Below are positions 22,503 to 31,985 of a stretch of 64,000 nucleotides of DNA, in pieces (within the stretch, counting starts at the first letter, position 1; each line of letters opens with the position of its first letter). The position numbers and the translations under genes were made by a program. The stretch is from Eublepharis macularius (Eukaryota; Chordata; Lepidosauria; Squamata; Eublepharidae): positions 16,432,501-16,496,500 of the forward strand of contig NC_072798.1 in the NCBI RefSeq assembly GCF_028583425.1, in the 5' to 3' direction. The notes beneath the pieces are model-generated. The model was given only the letters and a program-made list of their open reading frames with translations. It searched no databases and had not been told where the DNA came from.

Positions 22503-22735
22503 CAGGGCTTTTTTTCTGGGAAAAGAGGTGGTGGAACTCAGTGGGTTGCCCTCGGAAATAATGGTCACATGGCTGGTGGCCCCGCCCCCTGATCTCCAGA
22601 CAGAGGGGAGTTTAGAGGGGGCAATCTAAACTCTCCTCTGTCTGGAGATCAGGGGGCGGGGCCACCAGCCATGTGACCATTTTCAAGAGGTTCCAGAACT
22701 CTGTTCCACCGCATTCCAGCTGAAAAAAACCTCTG
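22503..22735. mobile_element. CAGGGCTTTTTTT-family palindromic hAT MITE, 233 bp
   Basis: Exact 8-bp duplication CTGCCATG at 22495-22502 and 22736-22743. Left arm GTGGTGGAACTCAG; central near-perfect inverted repeat of CCCCCTGATCTCCAGACAG. Right end GAAAAAAACCTCTG. Confidence 0.9.
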
Positions 22736-22745
22736 CTGCCATGTA

Positions 22746-22893
22746 TATTTAAATCTTCTGGGAAATGGCAGCTTTGGATGGTGGATGCTATGGCATTATA
22801 TCCCACTGAAGTCCTTCCCTTCCCCAAACTACAGTCTCTCCAGCCCCTCTCCCCAATCTCCAGGATTTTCTTAACCTAGAGTTGGCAACCCTA
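22746..22893 (+). mobile_element. TAGGGTTGCC-family hAT MITE, right part
   Basis: GGAAATGGCAGCTTTGGATG through GAGTTGGCAACCCTA; the left arm is missing or lies beyond the adjoining MITE. Confidence 0.65.
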
Positions 22894-23367
22894 GGGCTAC
22901 CATTTGGCTTTTTTTTTTTGGCAGACCCTTTGTGATAAAATAGTTTAACTTATGCAGATTCCTCAATGTATGCATCTAGTGAGAACTTGACCCTACATAC
23001 CGCTAGTCTTTAAGTCAGAGAGGAAAGATTTAAGCCTCATTTTGTCCTTCTCTGTAAATCTAGACACATCCTCCATAGCAAAGGAGTTAGTTAAAGAAAC
23101 AATTAGGAGTTAATTAAACCAGAGCTGCTGAATGGTAAGACCTTAGATCTGAATAATGTAGAAGTTTAAATTGGGCAAAGTTATCTTAATTAACTTGTCA
23201 AAGGGCTGAAGTCTTTGCGCAGCTCACAAACAGCTGAGTTGTGTTGGAACCTGTCTTCACCTGACCTAGTAAACTCAATTTATCACGGCCTGAGCCTGTT
23301 CGTGGGGAGGGAGGGCTAAAAATCGAATAAACAAATAAATAAATAAACTCTTGAACAATTCATAACT
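22894..23367. other. Unassigned non-coding stretch
   Basis: Poly-T near 22910 and an (AATA)n-like run near 23328. No gene recognised. Confidence 0.4.
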
Positions 23368-23600
23368 TTGAGGGCCAAGCTGCACACAACATTTTTTACT
23401 GAGTTGGATTTGGGTGCCTCAGAGCCACCTCTTTTTCCCTGCAGCCACACAGCAGCTGCAGGGACCATCTTTTGAAAAGTCAGCAAGGACCAACTCAAGA
23501 CTGTGGTGTGAGAAGAAGAGGAACTTATGTCTCCCCCACTGCACTATTTTCCTGCACTGAAATGCCCCCGAGTGGAAAGTCATTTGCCCCATTTTAGGAC
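23368..23600. mobile_element. Diverged foldback/MITE arm related to 1-635 and 61091-61435
   Basis: Starts GGGCCAAGCTGCACACAAC and contains CAGCCACACAGCAGCTGCAG and CCCCCACTGCACTATTTT, words shared with the 61-kb foldback. Confidence 0.45.
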
Positions 23601-23620
23601 TGCACTGAAAGGAATGTTGC

Positions 23621-23826
23621 ATAGTTCCAGATGGAACCTGGAGATCTCTCGGATTACAACTGATCTCCAGGCACAAGATCTGTTCCCATGGAGATAATGG
23701 CTGCTTTGGTGGGTGGAGTCTGTGGCATTTGTACTATGCTGAGGTGTAAGCCTACTCTCCCCAGTCTCTTCCCCCCCCCGAATCTCCAGCCATTTCCTAC
23801 GGAGGAGTCGGCATTCGGCAACCCTA
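23621..23826 (+). mobile_element. TAGGGTTGCC-family hAT MITE
   Basis: ACAACTGATCTCCAGGCACA, GGAGATAATGGCTGCTTTGG and right end CATTCGGCAACCCTA. Confidence 0.7.
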
Positions 23827-24234
23827 AATTTGGCCCTTGGTAGCATGGGGAGAATTTATCATAGACGTAACATCCCACCAAGTGCTCGTAATTCAGCACC
23901 TGAGTTCTGTGGAGGAAGGGAAAGATTTCATAGCGCAGCTAAGCAGGCAGTGCAAAAATTATACCCCATGAAATGAAGGGCAGGGAAAACAGGGACCTAA
24001 CACCTAAGTACTTACGGCTTGCTATGCCTTCCAAGTCTCCCTCTTTTTGTCTCTTTATTTAGATTTTTATGTTTTTTAAAAAATCCTTAAATGCATCCCT
24101 TCCCGGTAGGAAGCTCAAATCTCCTCAAAATGAATATGAAGCATGATTGACTATCAGTGCAAAACAGAGTTACTAAACTAATCAGTTACTCTAGTCTAGG
24201 CCCATTGAAATAAATTATGGATTAAAATTTGGGT

Positions 24235-24368
24235 TGCTAATCTATAAGTGTCGCTGAACTGTACGGCATTATACCCTGCTGAAGTCCCTCCCCTCCCCAA
24301 GCCCTGCCTTCCCCAGACTCCACTCCCAAATTTCCAGGAATTTCACAAACTGGAGTTGGCAACCCTAG
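24235..24368 (+). mobile_element. TAGGGTTGCC-family hAT MITE, right half
   Basis: GGCATTATACCCTGCTGAAG through GGAGTTGGCAACCCTA. Confidence 0.7.
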
Positions 24369-24489
24369 TTAAAGGTATGCATTTTTAATCTGTTAAAATG
24401 GGTCACAACTTGGGGGTAGGCGGGATATAATATATTTTAAACACTGAAATTAAATGTAAGTGTACTAGATCTCGAATTCATGTTAGACA

Positions 24490-24720
24490 TTTATTTGTTT
24501 ACTTCATTCATACTCTGCTTTCCCCCCTACTAGGGATGCAATACAACTTATATCATTCTCTTATCCTGTATTTTATCCTCACAACAACCCTACAAGGTAC
24601 GTTAGGCTAAAGCGTATGTCCGGCCCAAAGTCACTCAGCAAGTTTCCATGGCAGAGTGGGGATTCGAACCTGTGTCTTCCAGAACTTAGTCCAACATTCT
24701 AGCCACTACACCACATGAGT
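24490..24720 (-). repeat. CORE-SINE-like tRNA-derived SINE
   Basis: Antisense copy: CCTCACAACAACCCTACAAG (core), GGGGATTCGAACCTG (B box) and CTAGCCACTACACCACATG (A-box end). Confidence 0.75.
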
Positions 24721-25015
24721 GTATATATATATTTAAAAACATGAAGAGGCTTTTCCCTCTCAGAGGAAGATGAAAAGATGAAGAGGCTTTTCCCTCTCAG
24801 CATACTGCCCATTGACAAGATTTTAAGGAGCCTGTTTTCAGAGAATGAGCAATCGGCAGCGGCGTCCAGGAATGTCAGAAGATGCTGTCCCTGCCACTCA
24901 CTCACCTTTTCGCTCACCACCACCTTTCTGAAGGCAGCAGTGGTGCTGGTAAACAGACAGTGGAATGCAACTCATCTGCTGTCCTTTGCAGGCCGAAGTG
25001 CATGCACCAGAGGCG
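24721..25015. other. Unassigned non-coding stretch with a 30-bp direct repeat
   Basis: ATGAAGAGGCTTTTCCCTCT occurs twice (24742 and 24779), a small tandem duplication. No gene recognised. Confidence 0.5.
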
Positions 25016-25023
25016 GAAAGGCC

Positions 25024-25292
25024 CAGGGCTTTTTTTCAGCTGGAACGTGGTGGAACGGAGTTCCAGAACCTCTTGAAAATGGTCACGTGGCTGGTGGCCC
25101 TGCCCCCTGATCTCCAGACAGAGGGGAGTTTAGATTGCCCTCTGCGCTGCTCCAGCGTGCCAGCGGCGTGGAGGGCAATCTAAACTCCCCTCTGTCTGGA
25201 GATCAGGGGGCAGGGCCACCAGCTATGTGACCATGTTCTCTGAGGGCAACCCACTGAGTTCCACCACCTCTTTTCTCAAAAAAAAAGTCCTG
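25024..25292. mobile_element. CAGGGCTTTTTTT-family palindromic hAT MITE, 269 bp
   Basis: Exact 8-bp duplication GAAAGGCC at 25016-25023 and 25293-25300. Ends CAGGGCTTTTTTTCAG and AAAAAAAAAGTCCTG. The two arms pair over GGGGAGTTTAGATTGCCCTC around a short centre at about 25143-25170. Confidence 0.95.
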
Positions 25293-25373
25293 GAAAGGCC
25301 CATCCTGTGGCAGTGGTGGCTATTCTGGCCAGCTGTGGAGTTGAACTTCTGTGTGGAAGCATCTTAAGGCACC

Positions 25374-25700
25374 TGTTAGGGATCCCAGGGACCCTGGTTG
25401 GGGCAGGGGAATCCCCCACTCCCATCCTCCACCCCCCACTCACCTGGCTTGTGGGGGGAAAGGTGGGGGAACAGGCCTCCTGGCTGTGCTCCCGGGTGGC
25501 ACAATGACATCATTTCCTGGGTGTGATGTCATTGTGCCACCCCAAGAGCACTTACGTGCTTTGCAGTGGGCCCAAATTGGCCTGCTGCTAAACATGCGCA
25601 TGCTCCCGCCCTTGCGCAATGATGTCACTTTTCAGAAATGCAAGGAGAGAAGACAAAGTGAGTGCCCGCCCCCACACTGCTGGGAGGGTAAGGGAAACCC
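25374..25700. repeat. GC-rich interspersed repeat with paired TGATGTCATTG motifs
   Basis: Contains GTGGCACAATGACATCAT followed by GATGTCATTGTGCCAC, an inverted pair. Similar to the outer element at 17296 and to 37470-37700. Boundaries not resolved. Confidence 0.45.
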
Positions 25701-26209
25701 TTACACCTGTTCATATAAGGTAACAAATACGTTGTGAAATGCCCGTTGGAAACTATAATGGACTGTCTTAAAGCAAAGGAACTTTTGCTGCTTACCATCC
25801 CTTGTAGAGAACAAATAAGTTTAAACAAAAACAGTATATATAAAAGCACATCACAGACCAGCTGGATTTCCAGGGTATGAAGTTTTGAGAGCCAAAGCTC
25901 CTTTCGTCAGATAAAAATTCTCTTTTTGAAAAGAACTATCCAGCGATATTTTGAAATAGCAAAACAGTAGGAAGGAGATATTCAGAAACAGCCACGTTTC
26001 ATTATGTTGCCATGACGCTGCCACCTCAAATATTATTCCATGTACAATTCTGCTATGTAGGGTAATCTGTTCTTTGGCTTCATATATATCTCAGCTAGTG
26101 ATTCAGGATTACTACTTGAAGTCTCTGCATCCCAGAACATCTCCGGTTCCTTAACATATAAATGGAAGTCAGAAGAGGAAAGAAAGAAGAAGGGAGAAGG
26201 AGACAAAGG
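25701..26209. other. Unassigned non-coding stretch with a foldback F fragment
   Basis: 25855-25915 (TTTTGAGAGCCAAAGCTCC) is one arm of foldback family F. The rest is unrecognised. Confidence 0.45.
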
Positions 26210-26217
26210 GAGGAAAT

Positions 26218-26453
26218 TAGGGTTGCCAGCCTCCAGGAAGTGGCTGGAGATCTACTGGAATTACAACTGGTCTCCAGGCCACAGAGATCAGTTCATCTGG
26301 AGAAAACGGCTCCTTGGGGGGGGGGGGGTTGGACTTTATGGAATTATGCCATGCCAAGGTCCTTTCCCTCCCCAAACCCCACTTTCTCCAGGTTTCTCCA
26401 GGTTTCACCCTCCAGATCTCCAGGAATTTCCCAAGTTGGAGCTGGCAATCCCA
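26218..26453 (+). mobile_element. TAGGGTTGCC-family hAT MITE, full-length 236 bp
   Basis: Exact 8-bp duplication GAGGAAAT at 26210-26217 and 26454-26461. Ends TAGGGTTGCCAGC and GCTGGCAATCCCA. This copy defines the family and, by duplication length, places it in hAT. Confidence 0.95.
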
Positions 26454-26507
26454 GAGGAAATACTGAAGACTTTTCTACCGTTTAAACCTAAAATTGGTTT
26501 AATAGAA

Positions 26508-26655
26508 GTTTCAGGCATGTAGCCATGTTGGTCTGTAGTAGGAGAGCAAGAATCAGGTCCAGTTGCACCTTAGAGACCAACTAGATTTCCTGGGTATGAG
26601 CTTTTGAGAGTCAGAGCTCCCTTATATCTGACGAAGGGAGCTCTGACTCTCAAAA
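26508..26655. repeat. Foldback repeat family F
   Basis: AGAGTCAGAGCTCCCTTATA faces GGGAGCTCTGACTCTCAAAA. The left flank carries GTAGCCATGTTGGTCTGTAG and GTCCAGTTGCACCTTAGAG. Confidence 0.75.
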
Positions 26656-26669
26656 GCGAAGGGAGCACT

Positions 26670-26799
26670 GACTTGCTGTGCGGAGGGCAATCTAAGCTCC
26701 CCTCTGTCTGGAGATCAGGGGGTGGGGCCTCCAGCCATGTGACCATTTTCAAGAGGTTCCAGAACTCTGTTTCACCGTGTTCCAGCTGAAAAAAAGCCC
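26670..26799 (+). mobile_element. CAGGGCTTTTTTT-family MITE, right half only
   Basis: GAGGGCAATCTAAGCTCCCC through GCTGAAAAAAAGCCCTG; the left arm is absent and foldback F abuts it. Confidence 0.75.
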
Positions 26800-26805
26800 T
26801 GCTAA

Positions 26806-26827
26806 TGTGTGTGTGTGTGTGTGTGTA
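26806..26827. repeat. (GT)n microsatellite
   Basis: About ten GT units immediately after the MITE end. Confidence 0.9.
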
Positions 26828-26963
26828 TAAGGAGTACAAGGTATATACTAAGGAGTACAAGGACATGTAAAAAAAAGGGGAAATGATATCATGAAATCAT
26901 GAACAATGATTTGCTCAGGATTCTTCTCTGATGCAGTATCAACATTTCCCTCTTTCAATATGG

Positions 26964-26985
26964 AACAACAACAACAACAACAACA
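26964..26985. repeat. (AAC)n microsatellite
   Basis: Seven ACA/AAC units. It forms the tail end of the adjoining antisense SINE. Confidence 0.85.
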
Positions 26986-27222
26986 TTAGATTTATATACT
27001 GCCCTTCAGGATGACTTAACACCTACTCAGAGCGGTTTACAAACTATGTTATTATTATCTCCACATCAAAACACCCTGTGAGGTAGGTGGGGCTGAGAGA
27101 GCTAGAAGCTGTGACTGACCCAAGGTCACCCAGGCGGCTTCAAGTGGAGGAGTGAAGAATCAAACCCGGTTTTCCAGATTAGAGTCCCACGCTCTTAACC
27201 ACTACACCAAACTGGCTCTAAG
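26986..27222 (-). repeat. CORE-SINE-like tRNA-derived SINE, near full-length
   Basis: Antisense: ATATACTGCCCTTCAGGATG, then AGCGGTTTACAAACTATG, then CCCAAGGTCACCCAGG, then CTCTTAACCACTACACC. The (AAC)n at its left is the antisense of the SINE's 3' tail. Confidence 0.85.
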
Positions 27223-27324
27223 AATACTAAATTCTTACAAGACTTAAGTAGGAAGATAGTAAATGAAGATAGAGAAAAATGATGTTTTGTGTGCTGGGGA
27301 TCCTACTGTAAAGCTCAGAAAGCC

Positions 27325-27445
27325 AGTGAAGTGTAGTGGTTAGAGCTCTCCCCACAATACAGCTGTGGAGCTGGGGCTGAGAGGAGAGACTTATCCAAGG
27401 CCAACTGCAGAGCTCATGGCAGGAGTGGGATTCGAACCAACAGAT
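27325..27445. repeat. Rearranged CORE-SINE fragment
   Basis: A sense A-box-like segment (GTGTAGTGGTTAGAGC) is joined directly to an antisense core and B box (GGGATTCGAACC at about 27430), so this is a head-to-head rearrangement. Confidence 0.5.
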
Positions 27446-27647
27446 TGCTGCAGATCTAAAGGTCATATCGCCTGTTTTTTCTGAAGAACCTCTTGCTCCA
27501 GTCAGGTGGAGGAAAAACCAGGACTGGAATTGGATGCCTGAAACCCATTGTTGGGCACCATGACGACACACTCGGGAACCATGTTGGGAATCCCTGGGTG
27601 ACAGCATTGGAGTAGGACCTTCCATTTCTTCTTTAAGGGGTGTGGCT

Positions 27648-27800
27648 CAAGATAGGTAGCCATGTTAGTCTGCCTGTAGCAGTAGAAAAGAGCAAGAGTC
27701 CAGTAGCACCTATAAGACTAACAAAATTTGTGGGAAGATATGAGCTTTTGTGAGCGTGAAGAAGGGAGATGTGACTCACAAAAACTCATACCCTGCGACA
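27648..27800. repeat. Foldback family F, left part of a copy split by a LINE
   Basis: GTAGCCATGTTAGTCTGCCT and GTCCAGTAGCACCTATAAGA are followed by facing arms. The copy resumes at 28578 with TTATAGGTGCTACTGGACTC. Confidence 0.75.
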
Positions 27801-27813
27801 CATTTTGTTAGTC

Positions 27814-28564
27814 GAATTGAATACCTTTATTGGCATAACAGCATAGACATGCAAAGTCAGCAAGAAGACAAAAAGAAACATCCATTACCCCATCACTCAA
27901 ACCATTCCTCTCCTCTTCGATGCACAACAAAGAAATTTAGCCACAGACTCAATGATCTCATGGTTGTGTGTGGATAGTAAAAGGTGAGTCTTACTGTCAT
28001 CAGACTGACCTTCATGATTTTGAAGCAAAGGTTCTAGATAAACGGTGTGAATATCACAATACCATAAGCAGTACAGGAGAACATGTTCAGTACTTTCAAT
28101 ATCCCTCAAGCCACAGACACAATACCTAGTGGAGTAAGGAATTTTCTTAAACCTCCCATACAGTACTGTAGAGGGAAGAACATTAAAGCGTGCTAACATA
28201 AAAGCTCTCTGGAGGTCAGGGCTTTTTTTCAGCAGGAACATGGTGGAACAGATTTCCAGCACCTCTTGAAAATGGTCTCATGGCCAGTGGCCCCGCCCCC
28301 TGATTTCCAGACAGAGGGGAGTTTAGATTGCCCTCCACGCCAGCGGCTTGGAGGGCAATCTAGACTCCCCTCTGTCTGGAGATCAGGGGGTGGGGTCACT
28401 GGCCATGAGACCATTTTCACCGAGGGCAATTTATATTTTAAAAAACTCCCCCTTTGTTCCAGCTGACCCAAAGTGACGTCATTGTGCAGTCCTGAGTTCC
28501 AGCACCTCTTTTCCCAGAAAAAAAGCCCTGGGTAAGGGGAAGTCAAACAAGAAAAATACTCTGT
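27814..28564 (-). pseudogene. 5'-truncated non-LTR LINE, C-terminal ORF remnant
   Basis: On the minus strand a frame from about 28212 reads LQRAFMLARFNVLPSTVLYG, then CVCGLRDIESTEHVLLYC. This is the C-terminal zinc-knuckle region (C-x-C...EHVLL-x-C) of a jockey/CR1/I-group LINE protein. Its 3' end is an AATAAAGGTATTCAATTC-type tail without a long poly-A. A perfect 13-bp duplication CATTTTGTTAGTC at 27801-27813 and 28565-28577 proves target-primed insertion into foldback family F. A palindromic MITE (28217-28530) sits near its 5' end. The clade is not resolved. Confidence 0.8.
28217..28530. mobile_element. CAGGGCTTTTTTT-family palindromic hAT MITE, 314 bp
   Basis: Ends CAGGGCTTTTTTTCAG and GAAAAAAAGCCCTG, with long facing arms around GGGGAGTTTAGATTGCCCTC. 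Flanks CTGGAGGT and GGTAAGGG do not match, so the duplication is eroded or the copy was rearranged. Confidence 0.8.
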
Positions 28565-28619
28565 CATTTTGTTAGTCTTATAGGTGCTACTGGACTCTTC
28601 CTCTTTTCTGTTCAAAGGG

Positions 28620-29420
28620 TGTCATCCTGTGAGCATTTTCTTGAGTGCAAGTCTTGTTTATATAAGTGGATCTTACTCTTGAGTACGCAATTGCAGATTC
28701 AAGCTGCAACGGAAGCTGCCTAGAACTTTGTCCTTAAAAAAAAAAGACAGATAACAGCCTAAAAGTTTGTTTCATTCCAGTTTTCCAAAACAAAGCAATC
28801 ATCTTTAAATTCAGTTAGGAGTTGTATGACCAGAGATACACAAAGGGCATTTCTCACCCCAGACAAATTGGCAAATACGCAATTTGGGCAAGGACAGCGG
28901 TAATTTGCTACTTGTCTGGGGACGCCTCCTGTGTTGTTAGTTTGTTCCTTCTAAGGAAGAATGAGGAGAGATTGTCAGACAATAACAGCAGGCAGGCAGG
29001 CACTGCGTAGCAGAATTGGCGGCTGTATGCAGAGACACTGTTTCAAACACTCGCATGTGCGCAGTGTTTTCTTGGAAGCTGAAGGAGGCCTTGGCACTGA
29101 AACGAGCATTCCACTCCTCAAAGCATCTCGACACATAATGAAACTAACTCTTGTTTGAAGGACTTTAAAAGGTGCTTTTGTGCATCGGTGCAGCCTGGTT
29201 AGATCTGGGCACCATCACCAGCTGGATGCTGGACAAAAAAGTCCTGAAATTCTGTGGCAGTCACATGCCCGGGATATTCCTTAGTTCAATGCTTTGCAAA
29301 CACTCCACCCCCTCCCTGGAAATACTGACATTCCTTGGAAGTTTGTAAAATGTTTCTCAATAGGAAGAACGGCAATGAGCAACAGAAGCAGCCCAATATA
29401 ACTATGGGTTTGTGTTTGGG
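28620..29420. other. Unassigned non-coding stretch
   Basis: No gene or recognised repeat family. Confidence 0.4.
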
Positions 29421-29424
29421 TGGT

Positions 29425-29616
29425 GGAGAGGGCTGACATATGGCAACCCCTGGCAGGGTTTTCAGGGCAAGAGACTAACAGAGGTGGTTTGCCGTTGCCT
29501 GCCTCGGCAACTCTGGTCTTTGCTGGAGGTCTCCCATCCAATTCCTAACCAAGGCCGACACTGCTTAGCTTCTGAGATCTGACAAGATCAAGCTCTCCTG
29601 GGCTGTCCAGGTTAGT
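29425..29616 (-). repeat. 5S rRNA-derived SINE
   Basis: GCAGGGTTTTCAGGGCAAGA, GTGGTTTGCCGTTGCCTGCC, then the 5S head TCTCCCATCCAATTCC and GCTTAGCTTCTGAGATCTGA. Confidence 0.85.
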
Positions 29617-29894
29617 GTTCTTTGTGTTTTAAAAAGGGTCTATTGTAGTAGAAGGGAGTCCTGATTTGGATCATGGCTGAACTATGATGGGGTGTTCAAG
29701 GGTGTTAAACTTTCTTCCCTTGGGTGGTTTCACCAGTTAAGATTGCCCCCATCCCCAGCTGTTAACTTTCTCTTTGCCTGTCTTCTTTTCCTTCTAGAGT
29801 TTATAAAAACACCAGGGTGGGCAGGTTTCAGTTTCAATAGGTGACTCTGGGCAGAAGTTGCTCTGCTTAAATGCCCTCCTGCCCTGCTCTGTGG

Positions 29895-30605
29895 CCCTAA
29901 ACACATGAAACTGCTTTATACTGAATCAGTCCATCCATCCATTGTCTACGGTACTCAGACTGGCAACAGCTCTCCAGGGTCTCAGGCTGAGGTCTTTCAC
30001 ATCACCTATGATCTTTCAACTGGAGAATTAACCTGGAATTAGAGCTTGGGGCCCAGAACCTTTTAAAGCATATAAAAGAACTCGGATTTCATAAACTCTT
30101 AGGAAGGTAGCAGAGTAGCATCAATTGCAGAGAAAATGGGCTGGGTGTCTGGAGTGTGCTGGCTGGTGTGAGTGCGAGAGAGAACATAACAAATTTACTC
30201 TTGGCTTAAGTTTAGAAAAGTAATAAGAGTTCTTTATTATAAAAACTCAACACTCTGATAGGAAAAAGGAGAGATACCTATCTGCCTATCTAGTCTAAGG
30301 ATGGGCATGGATGGCAGGACAAGTCCTGCATCCCTGGTGCAAGATGGAGAGAAGAGATAATTGTGTGACACAGGGAGGAAGAGAAGATGTCATGAGGAGG
30401 AAGTCCTGAGATTAGCAATCTACACATCAAAGGATAGTTCAGAACAGTGAAGAGTAAACAGATGCCCTGTGACCTCTCTATCTTTCTAACTTTCTGGTTT
30501 GTCCCCCTCTAAAGCCTGAGGAAAGGGATAGCATCAAATCCTCCTCTTCTAACACCTGGGACCTTCTGCATGCCAGTAGATGCTCTACCACTCAGCCCTG
30601 ATTTG
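29895..30605 (-). repeat. tRNA-derived squamate SINE split by a solo LTR
   Basis: Left part ATGAAACTGCTTTATACTG through CAACTGGAGAATTAA; right part GGGACCTTCTGCATGCCAGT through ACCACTCAGCCC. The break at CCTGG (normally within GAACCTGGGA of the antisense B box) is the insertion site of the LTR at 30037-30554. Confidence 0.85.
30037..30554 (-). mobile_element. Solo LTR (TGTTAGAAG family), 518 bp
   Basis: Perfect 5-bp duplication CCTGG at 30032-30036 and 30555-30559, in a SINE. Read on the minus strand it starts TGTTAGAAGAGGAGG and holds GACTAGATAGGCAGATAGG, then ATAATAAAGAACTCTTATTA (polyadenylation signal), then ACACCAGCCAGCACAC. No internal retroelement genes remain, as expected after LTR-LTR recombination. 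Confidence 0.9.
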
Positions 30606-31268
30606 AATTGGATTACCATCAGGCTGCAGTTGTCACTAAAGAATCCCTGGGAAGACCACATCAGGGCACTCTCAGCATTTTGGACAGGGGGGCCTTAAGT
30701 TAGTACAAGGCAAACCAGCATTCAGTAAGCCTGATAACTACCCATTGGTAGACTTCTTGTCTACTGTAGATCACATCCAAGAATCTTCTGCAGTGTGCGG
30801 AGATTCTTTGACAAACTCTGGTTTCTTGTTGACATCTGCAGGCAGCCTGGACGTTGCATGAGGACGGGTGTGATGCTATCCTTTGTTTTATTTGAATGAA
30901 AAGTTTTTGCAAGTGGTTTGACCTGGAGTAGAAAAGCTGCAGGGCGAACATGTACATATGGGGCTCCTTAATTCTTTAAAAGTCTAGAGAATGATTGGAC
31001 TTCAAAAGATTGATACACGACACACACACCCCTCGAAAGCTAGAGAAGGTGGATCTTTGGGCTAATATGAGAGCTGCCCCCCCCCCTGCTAACTTTCATC
31101 ATAGCCATAGATCCTGGCTCGTCTCAGAAGAAGGGCCATGGTAGATCAATCCAACCATGGGACCATCTAGCTTGTCTGTTTCAATGGCTCTTAATTCAAG
31201 TAATGGCCAGAAGCCAGATGCCTTTGGGAAGTTCCAAGATTTTTCATGGATAGTCATTCCACATAAAC
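30606..31268. other. Unassigned non-coding stretch
   Basis: C-run near 31077-31086. No gene recognised. Confidence 0.4.
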
Positions 31269-31314
31269 AGGTGGGTCCTTTTCAGATCCAGACTCAGGAA
31301 TTTTAAAAGATGAT

Positions 31315-31913
31315 CAGGGCTTTTTTTCAGTGGGAATGCGGTGGAACGAAGTTTCGGCACCTTTTGAAAATGGTCACATGGCTGGTGGCCCCGCCCCCTG
31401 ATCTCCAGACAGAGAGATCAGGGGGCGTGCATCTGACAAAGAGAGCTGTGGTTCTCAAAAGCTTATGCTATAATAAAGTTGGTTAGTCTTAAAGGTGCTA
31501 CTGGACTCTACTATTTTGCAACTATAGACTAACATGGCTAACTCCTCTGGATCTAAGAACAGTAGAGACAGCCATAAGAAGAGGACTTGCAGTGCCATTT
31601 TAAATATTTCTGTCTTATTACTGCACGTTCCTTGGAATTTAGGCAGATCAAGCATTGGACCACAAGGACATTCTCAGGGGCTCAATTAGGCTGATTTCTG
31701 GACGCCAGCAGCATGGAGGGCAATCTAGACTCCCCTCTGTCTGGAGATCAGAGGGCGGGGCCACCAGCCATGTGACCATTTTCACCAAGGGCAATTTAAA
31801 CTTTAAAAAACTCCCCCCTTGTTCCAGCTAACCCAAAGTGATGTCATTGTGCGGTCCTGAGTTCCACCACTGAGTTCCACCACCTCTTTTCCCAGAACCC
31901 GCCCCCCCCCCCC
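31315..31913. mobile_element. CAGGGCTTTTTTT-family hAT MITE, split by a 274-bp block
   Basis: Left arm CAGGGCTTTTTTTCAGTGG at 31315; right arm TAGACTCCCCTCTGTCTGG through ACCACCTCTTTTCCCAG. The last bases degenerate into a C-run instead of AAAAAAAGCCCTG. The block 31429-31702 lies inside it. Confidence 0.75.
31429..31702 (+). repeat. 274-bp block duplicated at 36473-36746
   Basis: Same length and about 96 percent identity by eye, with about a dozen differences. It contains foldback family F sequence (AAAGGTGCTACTGGACTCTA) followed by about 150 bp (AACAGTAGAGACAGCCATAA onward) not seen in other F copies. Confidence 0.85.
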
Positions 31914-31985
31914 GGTTATGATTAATACTAATGCAGCCAAGGAAGGCTGCATGTTTCAACATGTGAGGAAGCAGGAAATGAGAAG

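Larger units (their letters stand above)
31269..31985 (+). repeat. Short paralogous segment, occupied copy
   Basis: CAGGTGGGTCCTTTTCAGAT...GACTCAGGAATTTT before the MITE and TTATGATTAATACTAATGCA through AAGGATTTGC after it match 33054-33171, which has no insertion. Confidence 0.8.
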
